Shown here piece by piece: positions 23,553-31,386 of a DNA stretch of 41,132 nucleotides (position 1 is the stretch's first letter; each line of letters opens with the position of its first letter). The notes under the pieces were generated by a model. The model searched no databases, was not told the origin of the DNA, and saw only the letters and a list, made by a program, of their open reading frames with translations. Source of the DNA: Natronohydrobacter thiooxidans (GTDB lineage Bacteria; Pseudomonadota; Alphaproteobacteria; Rhodobacterales; Rhodobacteraceae); the NCBI RefSeq assembly GCF_001884735.1, contig NZ_MJAP01000036.1, positions 1-41,132 on the forward strand. The letters are read 5' to 3'. The translations under genes and the position numbers were made by a program.

Positions 23553-25136
23553 ATGACTTACAGGCAAAGGCCGCTGCGCGCGCCCATACTCGCCACCGCA
23601 GCGACGCTCTCGCTGGGCGCTCAGGGAGTGCTCGCGCAGGATACTGCACTGTCTGCGAGCGAGAATGCGCGCCAGCCCAACGTTCTGTTCATGATCTCCG
23701 ATGACCTGAACGCCCGGATCGCACCCTATGGCGGCCAGGCGATCACGCCACATCTTGATCGTCTGGCATCGCAGGGCGTCACGTTTGATCGCGCTTACAG
23801 TCAGTATCCCTGGTGTGCACCCAGCCGTGCCTCCTTCATGACCGGAACCCGGCCCAACACGAACGGCATCATGGATCTGACAACACCGGTGCGGAATAAT
23901 CTTCCGGACATCATTACCCTGCCCGAATACTTCCGGGACGCGGGGTACTACACTGCCCGGGTCGGCAAGGTCTTTCATCAGGGTGTGCCGTTTGGCGTGG
24001 GCCGAGACGGGCTGGATGACGCGCAGTCATGGGATGAAAGGTTTAATCCCTCAGGCTGCGACATGGACTCATTCGACCGGCTGACAAACCTGACACCCGG
24101 AATTCCGCTCGGTGCCGCGCTGACCTATCTGCGCGATGATTGCGAAGACGAGTATCAGACCGACGGGATGGTGGCCACGCAGACCATCGAGCTTCTGGAA
24201 CAGGCTACCGGTGATGACAGGCCGTTCTTCATCGCGGCGGGGTTCTACCGCCCGCATGTGCCCGAGATCGTGCCCGAAGCCTATTTCGACCTTTATCCGC
24301 CCGAGCAAATCGCCATCGCCCAGAACACGCCGGAACATCTTTCTGCCGTGCTCCCCGCGTCGCGCACCTGGACCCCTGACCATCTGGGCATGACGCCCGG
24401 CGAGCAGCGAAGGTTCATTCATGCCTATTACGCGGCCACCACTTTCATCGACGCGCAGGTTGGCCGCTTGCTGGATGCGGTAGAGGAACTGGATCTGGCT
24501 GACGATACAATCGTGGTGTTCACAAGCGACCACGGGTTCCTGCTCGGCGAACATGGCCAGTGGCAGAAGCAGTTGCTGTTCGAGGACTCGGTGCGCGTGC
24601 CGCTTATCATTCGTGTCCCCGGAACACAAAACGCCGGACAGCGTTCACCCAGAACTGTTGAACTTGTCGATCTCTACCCGACTCTGACCGATCTGGCGGG
24701 GCTGCCGCAGTACTCCCGGAACGAAGGTACAAGCATGGTTCGCCTTCTGGAAGATCCGGAGGACGCGACCTGGATCAAGCCGGCCTTGTCACAGGTCCTT
24801 GGGGGTCGAAGCGTTCGCACCGAACGCTATCGCTATACCGAATGGGAAGAGGGCCGTTCGGGAAGGGAATTGTATGACCACACGAACGATCCGATGGAAC
24901 GTGTCAATCTGGTCGATGATCCCAGCTATGCAGAAGTCATCGAACTGCTGCGGGCCATGCTGCCGCCGGAACCCGTGGAGTCGTTGCCCAATCGTTCAGC
25001 CTATGATCCGGATGAAAACTGCATCACCCCGTCGGAGCGTTACATGACCAGGCCCGGCGGAGGAGCCGGAGGAAGTGCCCCCGCTGGCGGTGGTAGTGGC
25101 GGCCCCCCTCCCGGCCTTGTGATCTGCGACGGGTGA
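23553..25136 (+). CDS. Iduronate-2-sulfatase-like sulfatase, exported
   Basis: This 527-aa sulfatase has an N-terminal signal peptide (residues 1-29, ending VLAQ). The fold starts PNVLFMISDDLNARIAPYGG, and the active-site motif is YPWCAPSRASFMTGTRPNTN (Cys near residue 89, CxPSR, a formylglycine site). VGKVFHQGVPFGVGRDG, AAGFYRPHVP and TSDHGFLLGEHGQWQKQ follow the iduronate-2-sulfatase pattern. The C-terminus adds a low-complexity tail (GGGAGGSAPAGGGSGGPPPG) ending in ICDG. It may remove 2-O-sulfate from an uronic or other sugar in the periplasm. The start has AAGAGGAG upstream. The sequence after its stop is IS debris. Confidence 0.88.
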   Translation: MTYRQRPLRAPILATAATLSLGAQGVLAQDTALSASENARQPNVLFMISDDLNARIAPYGGQAITPHLDRLASQGVTFDRAYSQYPWCAPSRASFMTGTRPNTNGIMDLTTPVRNNLPDIITLPEYFRDAGYYTARVGKVFHQGVPFGVGRDGLDDAQSWDERFNPSGCDMDSFDRLTNLTPGIPLGAALTYLRDDCEDEYQTDGMVATQTIELLEQATGDDRPFFIAAGFYRPHVPEIVPEAYFDLYPPEQIAIAQNTPEHLSAVLPASRTWTPDHLGMTPGEQRRFIHAYYAATTFIDAQVGRLLDAVEELDLADDTIVVFTSDHGFLLGEHGQWQKQLLFEDSVRVPLIIRVPGTQNAGQRSPRTVELVDLYPTLTDLAGLPQYSRNEGTSMVRLLEDPEDATWIKPALSQVLGGRSVRTERYRYTEWEEGRSGRELYDHTNDPMERVNLVDDPSYAEVIELLRAMLPPEPVESLPNRSAYDPDENCITPSERYMTRPGGGAGGSAPAGGGSGGPPPGLVICDG

Positions 25137-25515
25137 GCCGGTCTCGGGATATCGCTTCGCAACCGCGCCACAATTCTCAGGCTGTGGTGCGGTGAGCTTC
25201 GCTTTCGCCAGTATGGGAGTGGGCAGGACATGGGGGTCGTCGTCGGTGATCTTGCTTGACCACCATGTGCTGTCCACTCCCGGCCAAGCGCAGGATCGGA
25301 AGGTTGGTCGAACCAATGGCCGGTCACGGGTTCTGCACAAGAGGGGAACCTGTCAACAACTTGCAGAGCCTGCGGCGTGCGTTGCCAGGTCACTGCCTTT
25401 GCAGAAAGGCCCAAACGGCCCCTGCTGACAATCGCGCCGCCACGCGAGGCGCGATATTCAAATGGAAGTGCTATCGAGGGGGTTTGGTCTGAAAACATCC
25501 GGCGTGGCCCGGTAG
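25137..25515. other. IS debris with a decayed ISL3-type transposase scrap
   Basis: No intact gene is visible here. On the minus strand, 25340-25441 encodes GGAIVSRGRLGLSAKAVTWQ followed by RTPQALQVVDRF, which aligns with the ISL3 catalytic stretch VISRDRCGLYAQAARQGAPQ plus AEQVADRF of the transposase at 30-1649. The SRDR Asp is changed to Gly. Homology is lost on both sides by frameshift or deletion. The rest (25137-25339 and 25442-25515) shows nothing I recognise. Confidence 0.55.
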
Positions 25516-25560
25516 AAGCCAAACATCGCCTGCGGCAAACCCGGAGTTCCGCTGCGACCG

Positions 25561-26784
25561 CTTGTCAACCTGCGGGAACGCCAGCGCGCTTATCACACGA
25601 CCGACCGGGGAACTTTCGTGCCGCTGGTGTTTGCGCCGGGCGAGGCGTTCCAGTTCGACTGGAGCGAGGACTGGGCCTATATTGGCGGCGAGCGGATCAA
25701 GCTGCAGGTCGCGCATATCAAGCTCTCGCACAGCCGCGCGTTTCTGGTTCGGGCCTATCTGCTGCAAACGCATGAGATGCTGTTCGATGCGCATTGGCAT
25801 GCCTTTCGCGTCTTCGAAGGCGTGCCGGGTCGCGGCATCTACGACAACATGAAGACGGCCGTCGACAAGGTCGGACTTGGCAAGAAGCGCGATGTGAATG
25901 CGCGCTTCACAGCGATGACCAGCCATTATGTTTTCGATCCTGAGTTCTGCAATCCGGCTGCGGGCTGGGAGAAGGGGCAGGGTGAGAAGAATGTTCGCGA
26001 CGCGCGCCATCGCATGTGGCAGCCGATGCCGGCCTGTCCGGATCTGGATGCGCTGAATGCTTGGCTGGAAGAACGCTGTAAGCTGCTGTGGGCAGAGACG
26101 GCGCATGGCACGTTGCCTGGAAGCACCGCCGATCTTTGGGAAGCTGAGAGGCATGCCCTGATGCCACTCCCCACAATGTTCTATGGCTTTGTCGAGGAAA
26201 GAAAGCGCGTCTCGCCGACCTGTCTGATCAGCTTTGATCGCACCCGTTATTCTGTGCCCGCCAGCTTTGCGAACCGCCCCGTCAGCCTGCGCATTTACCC
26301 TGATCGGCTGGTGGTCGTGGCAGAGGGGCACGTAATCTGCACGCATGAGCGCATCATTGACCGGTCCCACCGCCAGTCAAGGCGCCTGATCTATGACTGG
26401 CGCCATTATCTGGCGGTGGTTCAGCGTAAAGCCGGGGCGCTGCGCAATGGTGCGCCCTTCGTGGAAATGCCCGAACCCTTCCGGATGTTACAGGCAAAGA
26501 TGCTACGCCAGCCCGGCGGGGACCGCGAAATGGTCGATATCCTGTCGCTGGTGCTGCACCACGTTGAACAGGCGGTGCTGTGCGCCGTGGAATTAGCCCT
26601 GGAGGCGGGCGTGCCGACAAAAACCCACGTGCTGAACCTGCTCCATAGGCTGCTGGATGGCAAACCGACCGACCAGCCGGATGTGAACCCTCCCGCGGCC
26701 TTGACGCTGAGCAAGGAGCCTGAGGCCAATGTCGCGCGCTACGATGGGTTGCGCACCCCGGGAGGAACATGCCATGCGTCATGA
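25561..26784 (+). pseudogene. istA: IS21-family transposase IstA, 5'-truncated
   Basis: The open frame after a TAG at 25513-25515 reads (from 25561) LVNLRERQRAYHTTDRGTFV followed by PLVFAPGEAFQFDWSEDW, and continues through YDNMKTAVDKVGLGKKRDVN and GWEKGQGEKNVRDARHRMW to a normal C-terminus at 26784. These are the catalytic segments of IS21 IstA. Intact IstA is about 500 aa. Here the N-terminal HTH region of roughly 100 residues is missing and no good start exists, so transposition from this copy is unlikely. The 3' end overlaps istB as in intact IS21 elements. Confidence 0.85.
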
Positions 26785-27565
26785 CCCCGCTGGTGCAGCT
26801 CTCATTATCATGTTGCGCAGCCTGAAGATGCCAGGCATGGCGCAGGCCGTGCAGGACTTGCATGAGCAAGGTTCACCCGCCTTCGAATCCGCCATGCCGA
26901 TCCTGTCGCAACTGCTCAAGGCTGAAATGGCCGAACGAGAGGTGCGCTCGATCGCGTATCACATGAAGGCTGCCCGCTTCCCAGCATACAAGGACTTGTC
27001 CGCCTTCGACTTCGCGGCCAGTGAAATGCGTGAAGCTCTGGTCCGCCAGCTCCATCGCTGCGAATTTCTGGATGGCGCAGAAAATGTGGTCCTGATCGGC
27101 GGACCCGGCACAGGGAAATCGCATGTTGCGACGGCCCTCGGCATCCAGGCTATCGAGCATCACCGTAAGCGCGTGCGTTTCTTCTCAACGGTCGAACTGA
27201 TCAACGCCTTGGAACAGGAAAAAGCCCGGGGCAAGGCCGGGAAGATCGCCGATGCGCTGGCGAAAACCGACTTGGTGATCTTGGACGAGCTGGGATACCT
27301 GCCGTTCAGTGCTTCAGGTGGGGCATTGCTCTTCCACCTCCTGAGCAAGCTCTATGAACGCACCAGCGTCATAATCACCACCAACCTGAGCTTCAGCGAA
27401 TGGGCGAGCGTCTTTGGTGACGCCAAGATGACCACCGCCTTGCTCGATCGCCTCACCCATCGCTGCCACATTTTGGAGACCGGCAACGACAGCTATCGCT
27501 TCAAGGCAAGCTCCGAAACAGCGAAAAAGAAACGGAGGGAAACACCAGCATTGATGCCATCGTGA
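26774..27565 (+). CDS. istB: IS21-family helper ATPase IstB
   Basis: This 263-aa AAA+ protein has Walker A GGPGTGKS (about residues 109-116), Walker B LVILDELGYLPF (about 167-178) and the IstB C-terminal segment TTNLSFSEWASVFGDAKMTTALLDRLTHRC. It regulates target choice and assembly of the IS21 transposase. The ATG at 26774 follows GGAGGAAC and overlaps the istA stop by 11 nt. The gene looks intact, but its partner istA is truncated. The right end of the element is probably near 27590-27620, where TTTCGGTGACAATGCC lies. I could not fix it exactly. Confidence 0.92.
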   Translation: MRHDPAGAALIIMLRSLKMPGMAQAVQDLHEQGSPAFESAMPILSQLLKAEMAEREVRSIAYHMKAARFPAYKDLSAFDFAASEMREALVRQLHRCEFLDGAENVVLIGGPGTGKSHVATALGIQAIEHHRKRVRFFSTVELINALEQEKARGKAGKIADALAKTDLVILDELGYLPFSASGGALLFHLLSKLYERTSVIITTNLSFSEWASVFGDAKMTTALLDRLTHRCHILETGNDSYRFKASSETAKKKRRETPALMPS

Positions 27566-27787
27566 CACGCAGAACATAACAACCGGGTGGGCCAGATTTC
27601 GGTGACAATGCCGGGTCAAATCTCAGATGCCGTAACAGGGCTCGGCTTGAATCTCTGACGTTGAGAGTTGAATGACGGTTTGATGTGAAGTGTCGTTGCC
27701 CTTGGCACGCTGTGCGGCGTGTCTGCGGGGTCGTGCTGTGACGCGCGCCCCAACTATCTTGGCAATAGAGAGGACAACGACATAGAA

Positions 27788-28822
27788 ATGTATATCGGTT
27801 TGGATGTCTCCCTTGCAAGCACTGCGATTTGCGTGGTGACCGCGCAAGGTACGATTATCAAGGAAACAACAGCCACCAGCGAACCGGAGGAGCTGATTGA
27901 AGTTTTGCAGGCGCTGCCTGGGAGCGTAGTTGCGGTGGGCCTGGAGGCCGACCCCTTGTCGCAATGGCTGCACCGGCATTTGACCGAAGCTGGATTTGGC
28001 GCTGTCCTGATGGAGACCCGGCACGTGAAGGGGGCACTGAAGGGTATGCCGATAAAGACTGACCGTCGGGATGCTGAAGGGATTGCCCGGCTTCTGCAAA
28101 TGGGCTGGTTCCGGCCCGTCCACCGCAAATCGATGTCAGCGCAGGAGATGCGCGCTCTTTTGTCCGCGCGCAAAGCTATCCAGCAGGCGGCGATCAATCT
28201 TGAACTTTCGATCCGCGGTGTTCTGCGAAACTTCGGGTTGAAAATGGGACGCGTTGCCAAATGTCGCTTCGAAGAGCGGGTACAGGAACTGGCCGAGGGC
28301 AACCCTATGCTGGAAGTTGCGACAAAGCCAATCCTGACTGCACGACGTGTACTGCGCCAGCAGCAAGCGAGCCTGGAGAAAGTTCTGCGCGATCACGCCA
28401 AGACAGATCCGGTGTGCCGCCGGCTCATGACCATGCCTGGGGTTGGCACCCTCGTTGCACTGACCGTCAAGTCAGCGGTCGATAACCCCCAGCGCTTTCG
28501 CTCTTCAAAAGATGTTGGTCCTTGGGTTGGCTTAACCCCTAGACGCGAGCAATCTGGCGAGCGCGACATCATCGGTGAGATCTCCCGTGCTGGGGATGTG
28601 GGGCTACGCACAGCTCTGTATCAGGCTGCGACGGTGATGTTACAACGTGGCCGTCCAAACTGGTTAAGCGCATGGGCGCTTCGTGTCGCCAAGCGGCGAG
28701 GGAAGAAACGCGCCACGGTTGCACTCGCCAGACGGATCGGAGTGGTTTTGCATCGAATGTGGAAGTGTGGCACGGAATTCCAATTTTCCCGACCGGACGC
28801 CACGAAAGCTGCGGCCGCGTAA
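27788..28822 (+). CDS. IS110 family transposase (DEDD recombinase)
   Basis: This 344-aa protein starts MYIGLDVSLASTAICVV, with the first catalytic Asp in GLDVS. The RuvC-like N-terminal domain includes VGLEADPLSQWL and the KTDRRDAEGIARLL motif with its Asp. The C-terminal transposase_20 domain holds MTMPGVGTLVALTV, FRSSKDVGPWVGLTPRREQSG and ISRAGDVGLRTALYQAATVM. The ATG at 27788 matches the family start. The frame is intact and the length is typical, so the protein is probably functional. Confidence 0.93.
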   Translation: MYIGLDVSLASTAICVVTAQGTIIKETTATSEPEELIEVLQALPGSVVAVGLEADPLSQWLHRHLTEAGFGAVLMETRHVKGALKGMPIKTDRRDAEGIARLLQMGWFRPVHRKSMSAQEMRALLSARKAIQQAAINLELSIRGVLRNFGLKMGRVAKCRFEERVQELAEGNPMLEVATKPILTARRVLRQQQASLEKVLRDHAKTDPVCRRLMTMPGVGTLVALTVKSAVDNPQRFRSSKDVGPWVGLTPRREQSGERDIIGEISRAGDVGLRTALYQAATVMLQRGRPNWLSAWALRVAKRRGKKRATVALARRIGVVLHRMWKCGTEFQFSRPDATKAAAA

Positions 28823-29212
28823 GCCCTAACCTCACAAGCGCAGGCGACAATAACACCAACAGAAAAGGAGGCTTTGGCCACGCCCCATGGTGCTGGCTCA
28901 CCGAGGTTCCACCCGGGACGCGGTCCCCGATGATGCCGGAAATGCCACTTGTGGTCGGCCAGTACATGGCTGAACACGCATCTCAGACAGGCACGCGGGA
29001 ACCGTTCCTGGACTTGGCATAGAGTGGCAGCCTCAGCGCTGACTACGGACAGAAGCATCACCCCGGCGCGGGAAACCCCTCGGCAACCTGAGCAAACGGC
29101 AACGCCATTATCCCACAATAGATGTGAGATGCGAACCTCACACCGCAGATACGAAATCTAGCGGGGCTTGCTTTTGTGGAGAAACTAACTTGACTCGAAA
29201 GGCCCTGTTACA
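28823..29212 (+). ncRNA. Candidate bridge/seekRNA region of the IS110-family element
   Basis: This is about 390 nt without a credible gene, between the transposase stop and the right subterminal repeat. In IS1111-group elements this 3' noncoding end encodes the guide RNA (bridge RNA or seekRNA) that pairs with donor and target DNA. Local stems are visible, for example GGGAC-GCG-GTCCC at 28915-28927. I cannot fold the RNA or define its ends, so this is a family-based prediction. Confidence 0.4.
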
Positions 29213-29228
29213 GAAGTGGCAATCAACA

Positions 29229-29420
29229 GCGCTGACCATTCAGGGTGTCCAGCCGGGCCTCTGATGTTCGTCAATTCTCCCGGCGTTGTCTATGCGATCT
29301 ATACCTCGGTGATTGTAGCGAGTCTGATGATGTTCGTCTTCATGCTCGGCTCGACCCGGTTTCTGATTCAGATGCTGCGGGTTCCGCGGTCGATCTTGTT
29401 GCCCTGTCTGTTCGTGGTGG
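29229..29420 (+). pseudogene. 192-bp fragment of tctA (duplicate of 20747-20939)
   Basis: This is a near-identical direct copy of the middle of the module A tctA, with one substitution and one deleted G. Sequence on both sides is unrelated to tctA. The fragment begins 17 nt after the right end of the IS110-family element. The deleted base breaks the tctA frame. Because the copy is so fresh, the duplication must be recent and probably IS-linked. Confidence 0.95.
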
Positions 29421-29529
29421 TTCGCCCCTTAAGGACGATGCGTAGATCCTAATCGTTGCACTCGGAGCCTGGTGGGTCGTGCGGCCAAGGCATCAAATTT
29501 GCGGGAATGCGCGCCCCTAGAGCGTCTGA

Positions 29530-29560
29530 GCAGATTGCTGAAATAATTTCAGCAATCTGC
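29530..29560. repeat. 31-nt perfect palindrome (hairpin)
   Basis: GCAGATTGCTGAAAT (29530-29544), a single A (29545) and ATTTCAGCAATCTGC (29546-29560) form a 15-bp perfect inverted repeat with a 1-nt centre. The flank TTGTAAGG has no strong U tract. It could be a bidirectional terminator remnant, a protein-binding dyad or the end of a lost mobile element. Confidence 0.85.
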
Positions 29561-29802
29561 TTGTAAGGAAGTGACGCCACATGGCGATGTTGCGGTCGGC
29601 ATCAATGCCTTGAACCTGTAAAACCGCTTTGCCAAACTCTGCGCAATGATGGTAGCTCGTTCCATAGATGCGACTTCTTACCAGTGATGTGGCTTACATT
29701 TCATCAGAACTGTGCAATGTCGTCGGGCGGGGTATCAGCCCCATCAATTTTCAGCGTCGCTCAACTACCAAAACATCTTTGAATGACTGTCTTTTCGCCG
29801 CC

Positions 29803-29817
29803 ATTCCGGTTAGGAAT
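29803..29817. promoter_or_regulatory. LTTR box 2: ATTCC-N5-GGAAT upstream of lysR (module B)
   Basis: ATTCC (29803-29807), GGTTA, GGAAT (29813-29817) lie 31 nt before the GTG start of the module B LysR gene. It has the same dyad as boxes 1 and 3. No TTATCC follows at the conserved offset, so here it may mediate autoregulation rather than activation. Confidence 0.72.
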
Positions 29818-29848
29818 ATCGCCATCCAAGTCCGGAGGAGGCAGGCGA

Positions 29849-30772
29849 GTGAACATGCAGATGCTTTCGCGGATTGAGCATTTTCTACTAGTGGCGCGAT
29901 ACGGCAGCTTCAGTGCGGCAGCCAGAATAGGCAACATCACGCAGCCCGCCTTGACTAAATCTGTGCGCCAACTCGAGGCCACTCTCGGAATGGAGTTGTT
30001 TCTGCGGCGGTCTACCGGCGTTACTTTGACCGAACCGGGGCGCGTGTTCTACCAACGCGCACTTCAGATCGAGGCGACTTGGAACACTGGCTTGACCGAG
30101 TTGAACCTTTTGAAAAAGGGGCTTGGCGGCAAGCTACGCATTGGAGGCGGACCAGTCTATTCGATCGTTTACTTCCCGCGTGTGATGGACGGTTTGCTAG
30201 AGGCTTTTCCGGGGCTGGAGATCGTGGTGTCGACAGGAGCGGCATCGGAACTTCTGCCAGCGCTGAAAAGAGGCGAAATCATCTGTTATGCCGGCAGCGT
30301 CCCCCGGCCGGAAGACGGTTTGGGGCGCGAGTTCGAAACGTTGCCGTTGCACCGCCAGGTCAATGCGTTGTTTGTTGCGAAGGATCACCCGCTATTTGCA
30401 CTTGATGTGATCCGCCCTGAAGACCTCCTAAACTATTCGTGGCTGACGCTTTTTGCGGCCAACGTAGCAGCGTCGTGGATTGACAGCTATTTCTCGCGGC
30501 GAAACCTGCCAAACCCGCATGTCGCTATCCAGTCGCACTCCATTCAAATAGCGCTGAAGATGCTGACAGACCACCACTTCATTGCCTGCATGCCCGAGCC
30601 CCTAGCGCAGGCCTTTCCAGGATCAGAGTTGCGGGAGATAGAGGTGGAGGGGGTCCGCTGGGAAGCCCCCACTGGACTCACCTATCGAAAATCAATGGCT
30701 GATTTCGCTACCATTTCAATGATTTGCAGACTGATGAAACGCCATGCGGGCCTGAGCGCTGCAAACCGCTGA
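29849..30772 (+). CDS. LysR family regulator of sulfatase/TTT module B
   Basis: This 307-aa LysR protein starts VNMQMLSRIEHFLLVARYGS, followed by the HTH FSAAARIGNITQPALTKSVRQLEATLGMELFLRRSTGVTLT. The effector domain contains FPGLEIVVSTGAASELLPALKRGEIICYAGSVPRPEDGLGREFET. GTG 29849 is chosen because AGGAGG ends 7 nt upstream. ATG 29855 is possible but would be spaced too far. It is a close paralogue of the regulator at 15730-16641 and lies directly upstream of the module B transporter on the same strand. A matching LTTR box lies before its own start and another before tctB. Confidence 0.9.
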   Translation: MNMQMLSRIEHFLLVARYGSFSAAARIGNITQPALTKSVRQLEATLGMELFLRRSTGVTLTEPGRVFYQRALQIEATWNTGLTELNLLKKGLGGKLRIGGGPVYSIVYFPRVMDGLLEAFPGLEIVVSTGAASELLPALKRGEIICYAGSVPRPEDGLGREFETLPLHRQVNALFVAKDHPLFALDVIRPEDLLNYSWLTLFAANVAASWIDSYFSRRNLPNPHVAIQSHSIQIALKMLTDHHFIACMPEPLAQAFPGSELREIEVEGVRWEAPTGLTYRKSMADFATISMICRLMKRHAGLSAANR

Positions 30773-30780
30773 CCGGACCT

Positions 30781-30795
30781 ATTCCCCACAGGAAT
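30781..30795. promoter_or_regulatory. LTTR box 3: ATTCC-N5-GGAAT upstream of tctB (module B)
   Basis: ATTCC (30781-30785), CCACA, GGAAT (30791-30795), extended to CTATTCC/GGAATAG at 30779-30797, begin 8 nt after the LysR stop. TTATCC at 30815-30820 sits at exactly the same offset (34 nt from box start) as in the box 1 promoter. The first gene begins 93 nt after box start, against 91 nt for box 1. Confidence 0.78.
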
Positions 30796-30873
30796 AGCCT
30801 TGCGATATCTGTCATTATCCGAAGCCCGGTTCGGCAGGCATATTGGGGCTACGAAACCTTGGGAGGGGTAGAA

Positions 30874-31320
30874 TTGAGCGGGAATCGTCTTCGACCTTGG
30901 AAGGCTGAGCCATTGACTGTCGTCGGTATGGCCATCGGCTCTGGCGTCACGATCGCGCTGGCACTGGACATCGAAAGCCGAGGCGGTGTTCTGCCGCTTG
31001 TGCTAGGCCTTCTGATGGCACTATGCACCTTGCTTTACGGTACAATCGGGCGAACGCGAGAAGAACCGGTCCCCCTTGTACTCCCAAAGTTCGAACTGAT
31101 CTTCGCTGTGCTGATCGGAGCGATGCTGTTGGCCTTCCCGCTGACCGGTTTTTGGGGGGCGGCTTGGGCATTCTCAGCGGCAACCCATGCAGTAACGACT
31201 TTTCAAGCTGCGAGTGGACACTGGCTTCGCCGTGCTGCCAATTCGTGCGTTTTCGCGAGCGCAGTGGTCCTCATCGCCTATGTCGTTTTCGCGCAGATGC
31301 TGCGGATAAATTTGCCATGA
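30874..31320 (+). CDS. tctB: TTT transporter small permease (TctB family), module B
   Basis: The TTG at 30874 follows GGGAGGGGTAGAA and gives a 148-aa membrane protein starting LSGNRLRPWKAEPLTVVGMAIGSG. Four to five hydrophobic segments are visible, including FELIFAVLIGAMLLAFPLTGFWGAAWAF and FASAVVLIAYVVFAQML. Length and layout fit TctB, although sequence similarity in this family is low. Here tctB comes before tctC, the reverse of module A. It probably pairs with the TctA at 32438. Confidence 0.8.
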   Translation: MSGNRLRPWKAEPLTVVGMAIGSGVTIALALDIESRGGVLPLVLGLLMALCTLLYGTIGRTREEPVPLVLPKFELIFAVLIGAMLLAFPLTGFWGAAWAFSAATHAVTTFQAASGHWLRRAANSCVFASAVVLIAYVVFAQMLRINLP

Positions 31321-31386
31321 GCAAGAATAGGCTTCGTCGCGGCTTTTGACGACGCGAGGGAGTCAACTCAATCTAGGGAGGGGACC

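Larger units (their letters stand above)
27630..29212 (+). mobile_element. IS110-family (IS1111-group-like) insertion sequence
   Basis: GTAACAGGGC at 27632-27641 and its reverse complement GCCCTGTTAC at 29202-29211 form a 10-bp inverted repeat enclosing an intact DEDD transposase gene. Short subterminal inverted repeats are typical of the IS1111 group rather than the classical IS110 group. A long noncoding tail of about 390 nt follows the transposase, also as in IS1111-type elements. No target duplication is expected for this family. The exact outer ends are uncertain by several bases. Confidence 0.72.
29421..29848. other. 428-nt intergenic region with palindrome and LysR promoter
   Basis: No intact gene is visible. 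On the minus strand a frame ending at about 29517 encodes SRIYGTSYHHCAEFGKAVLQ and then VQGIDADRNIAMWRHF, about 45 residues that read like the C-terminal scrap of an unidentified protein. The region contains a 31-nt perfect palindrome (29530-29560) and an LTTR box (29803-29817). It looks more A+T-rich than regions 1 and 5. Confidence 0.5.
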
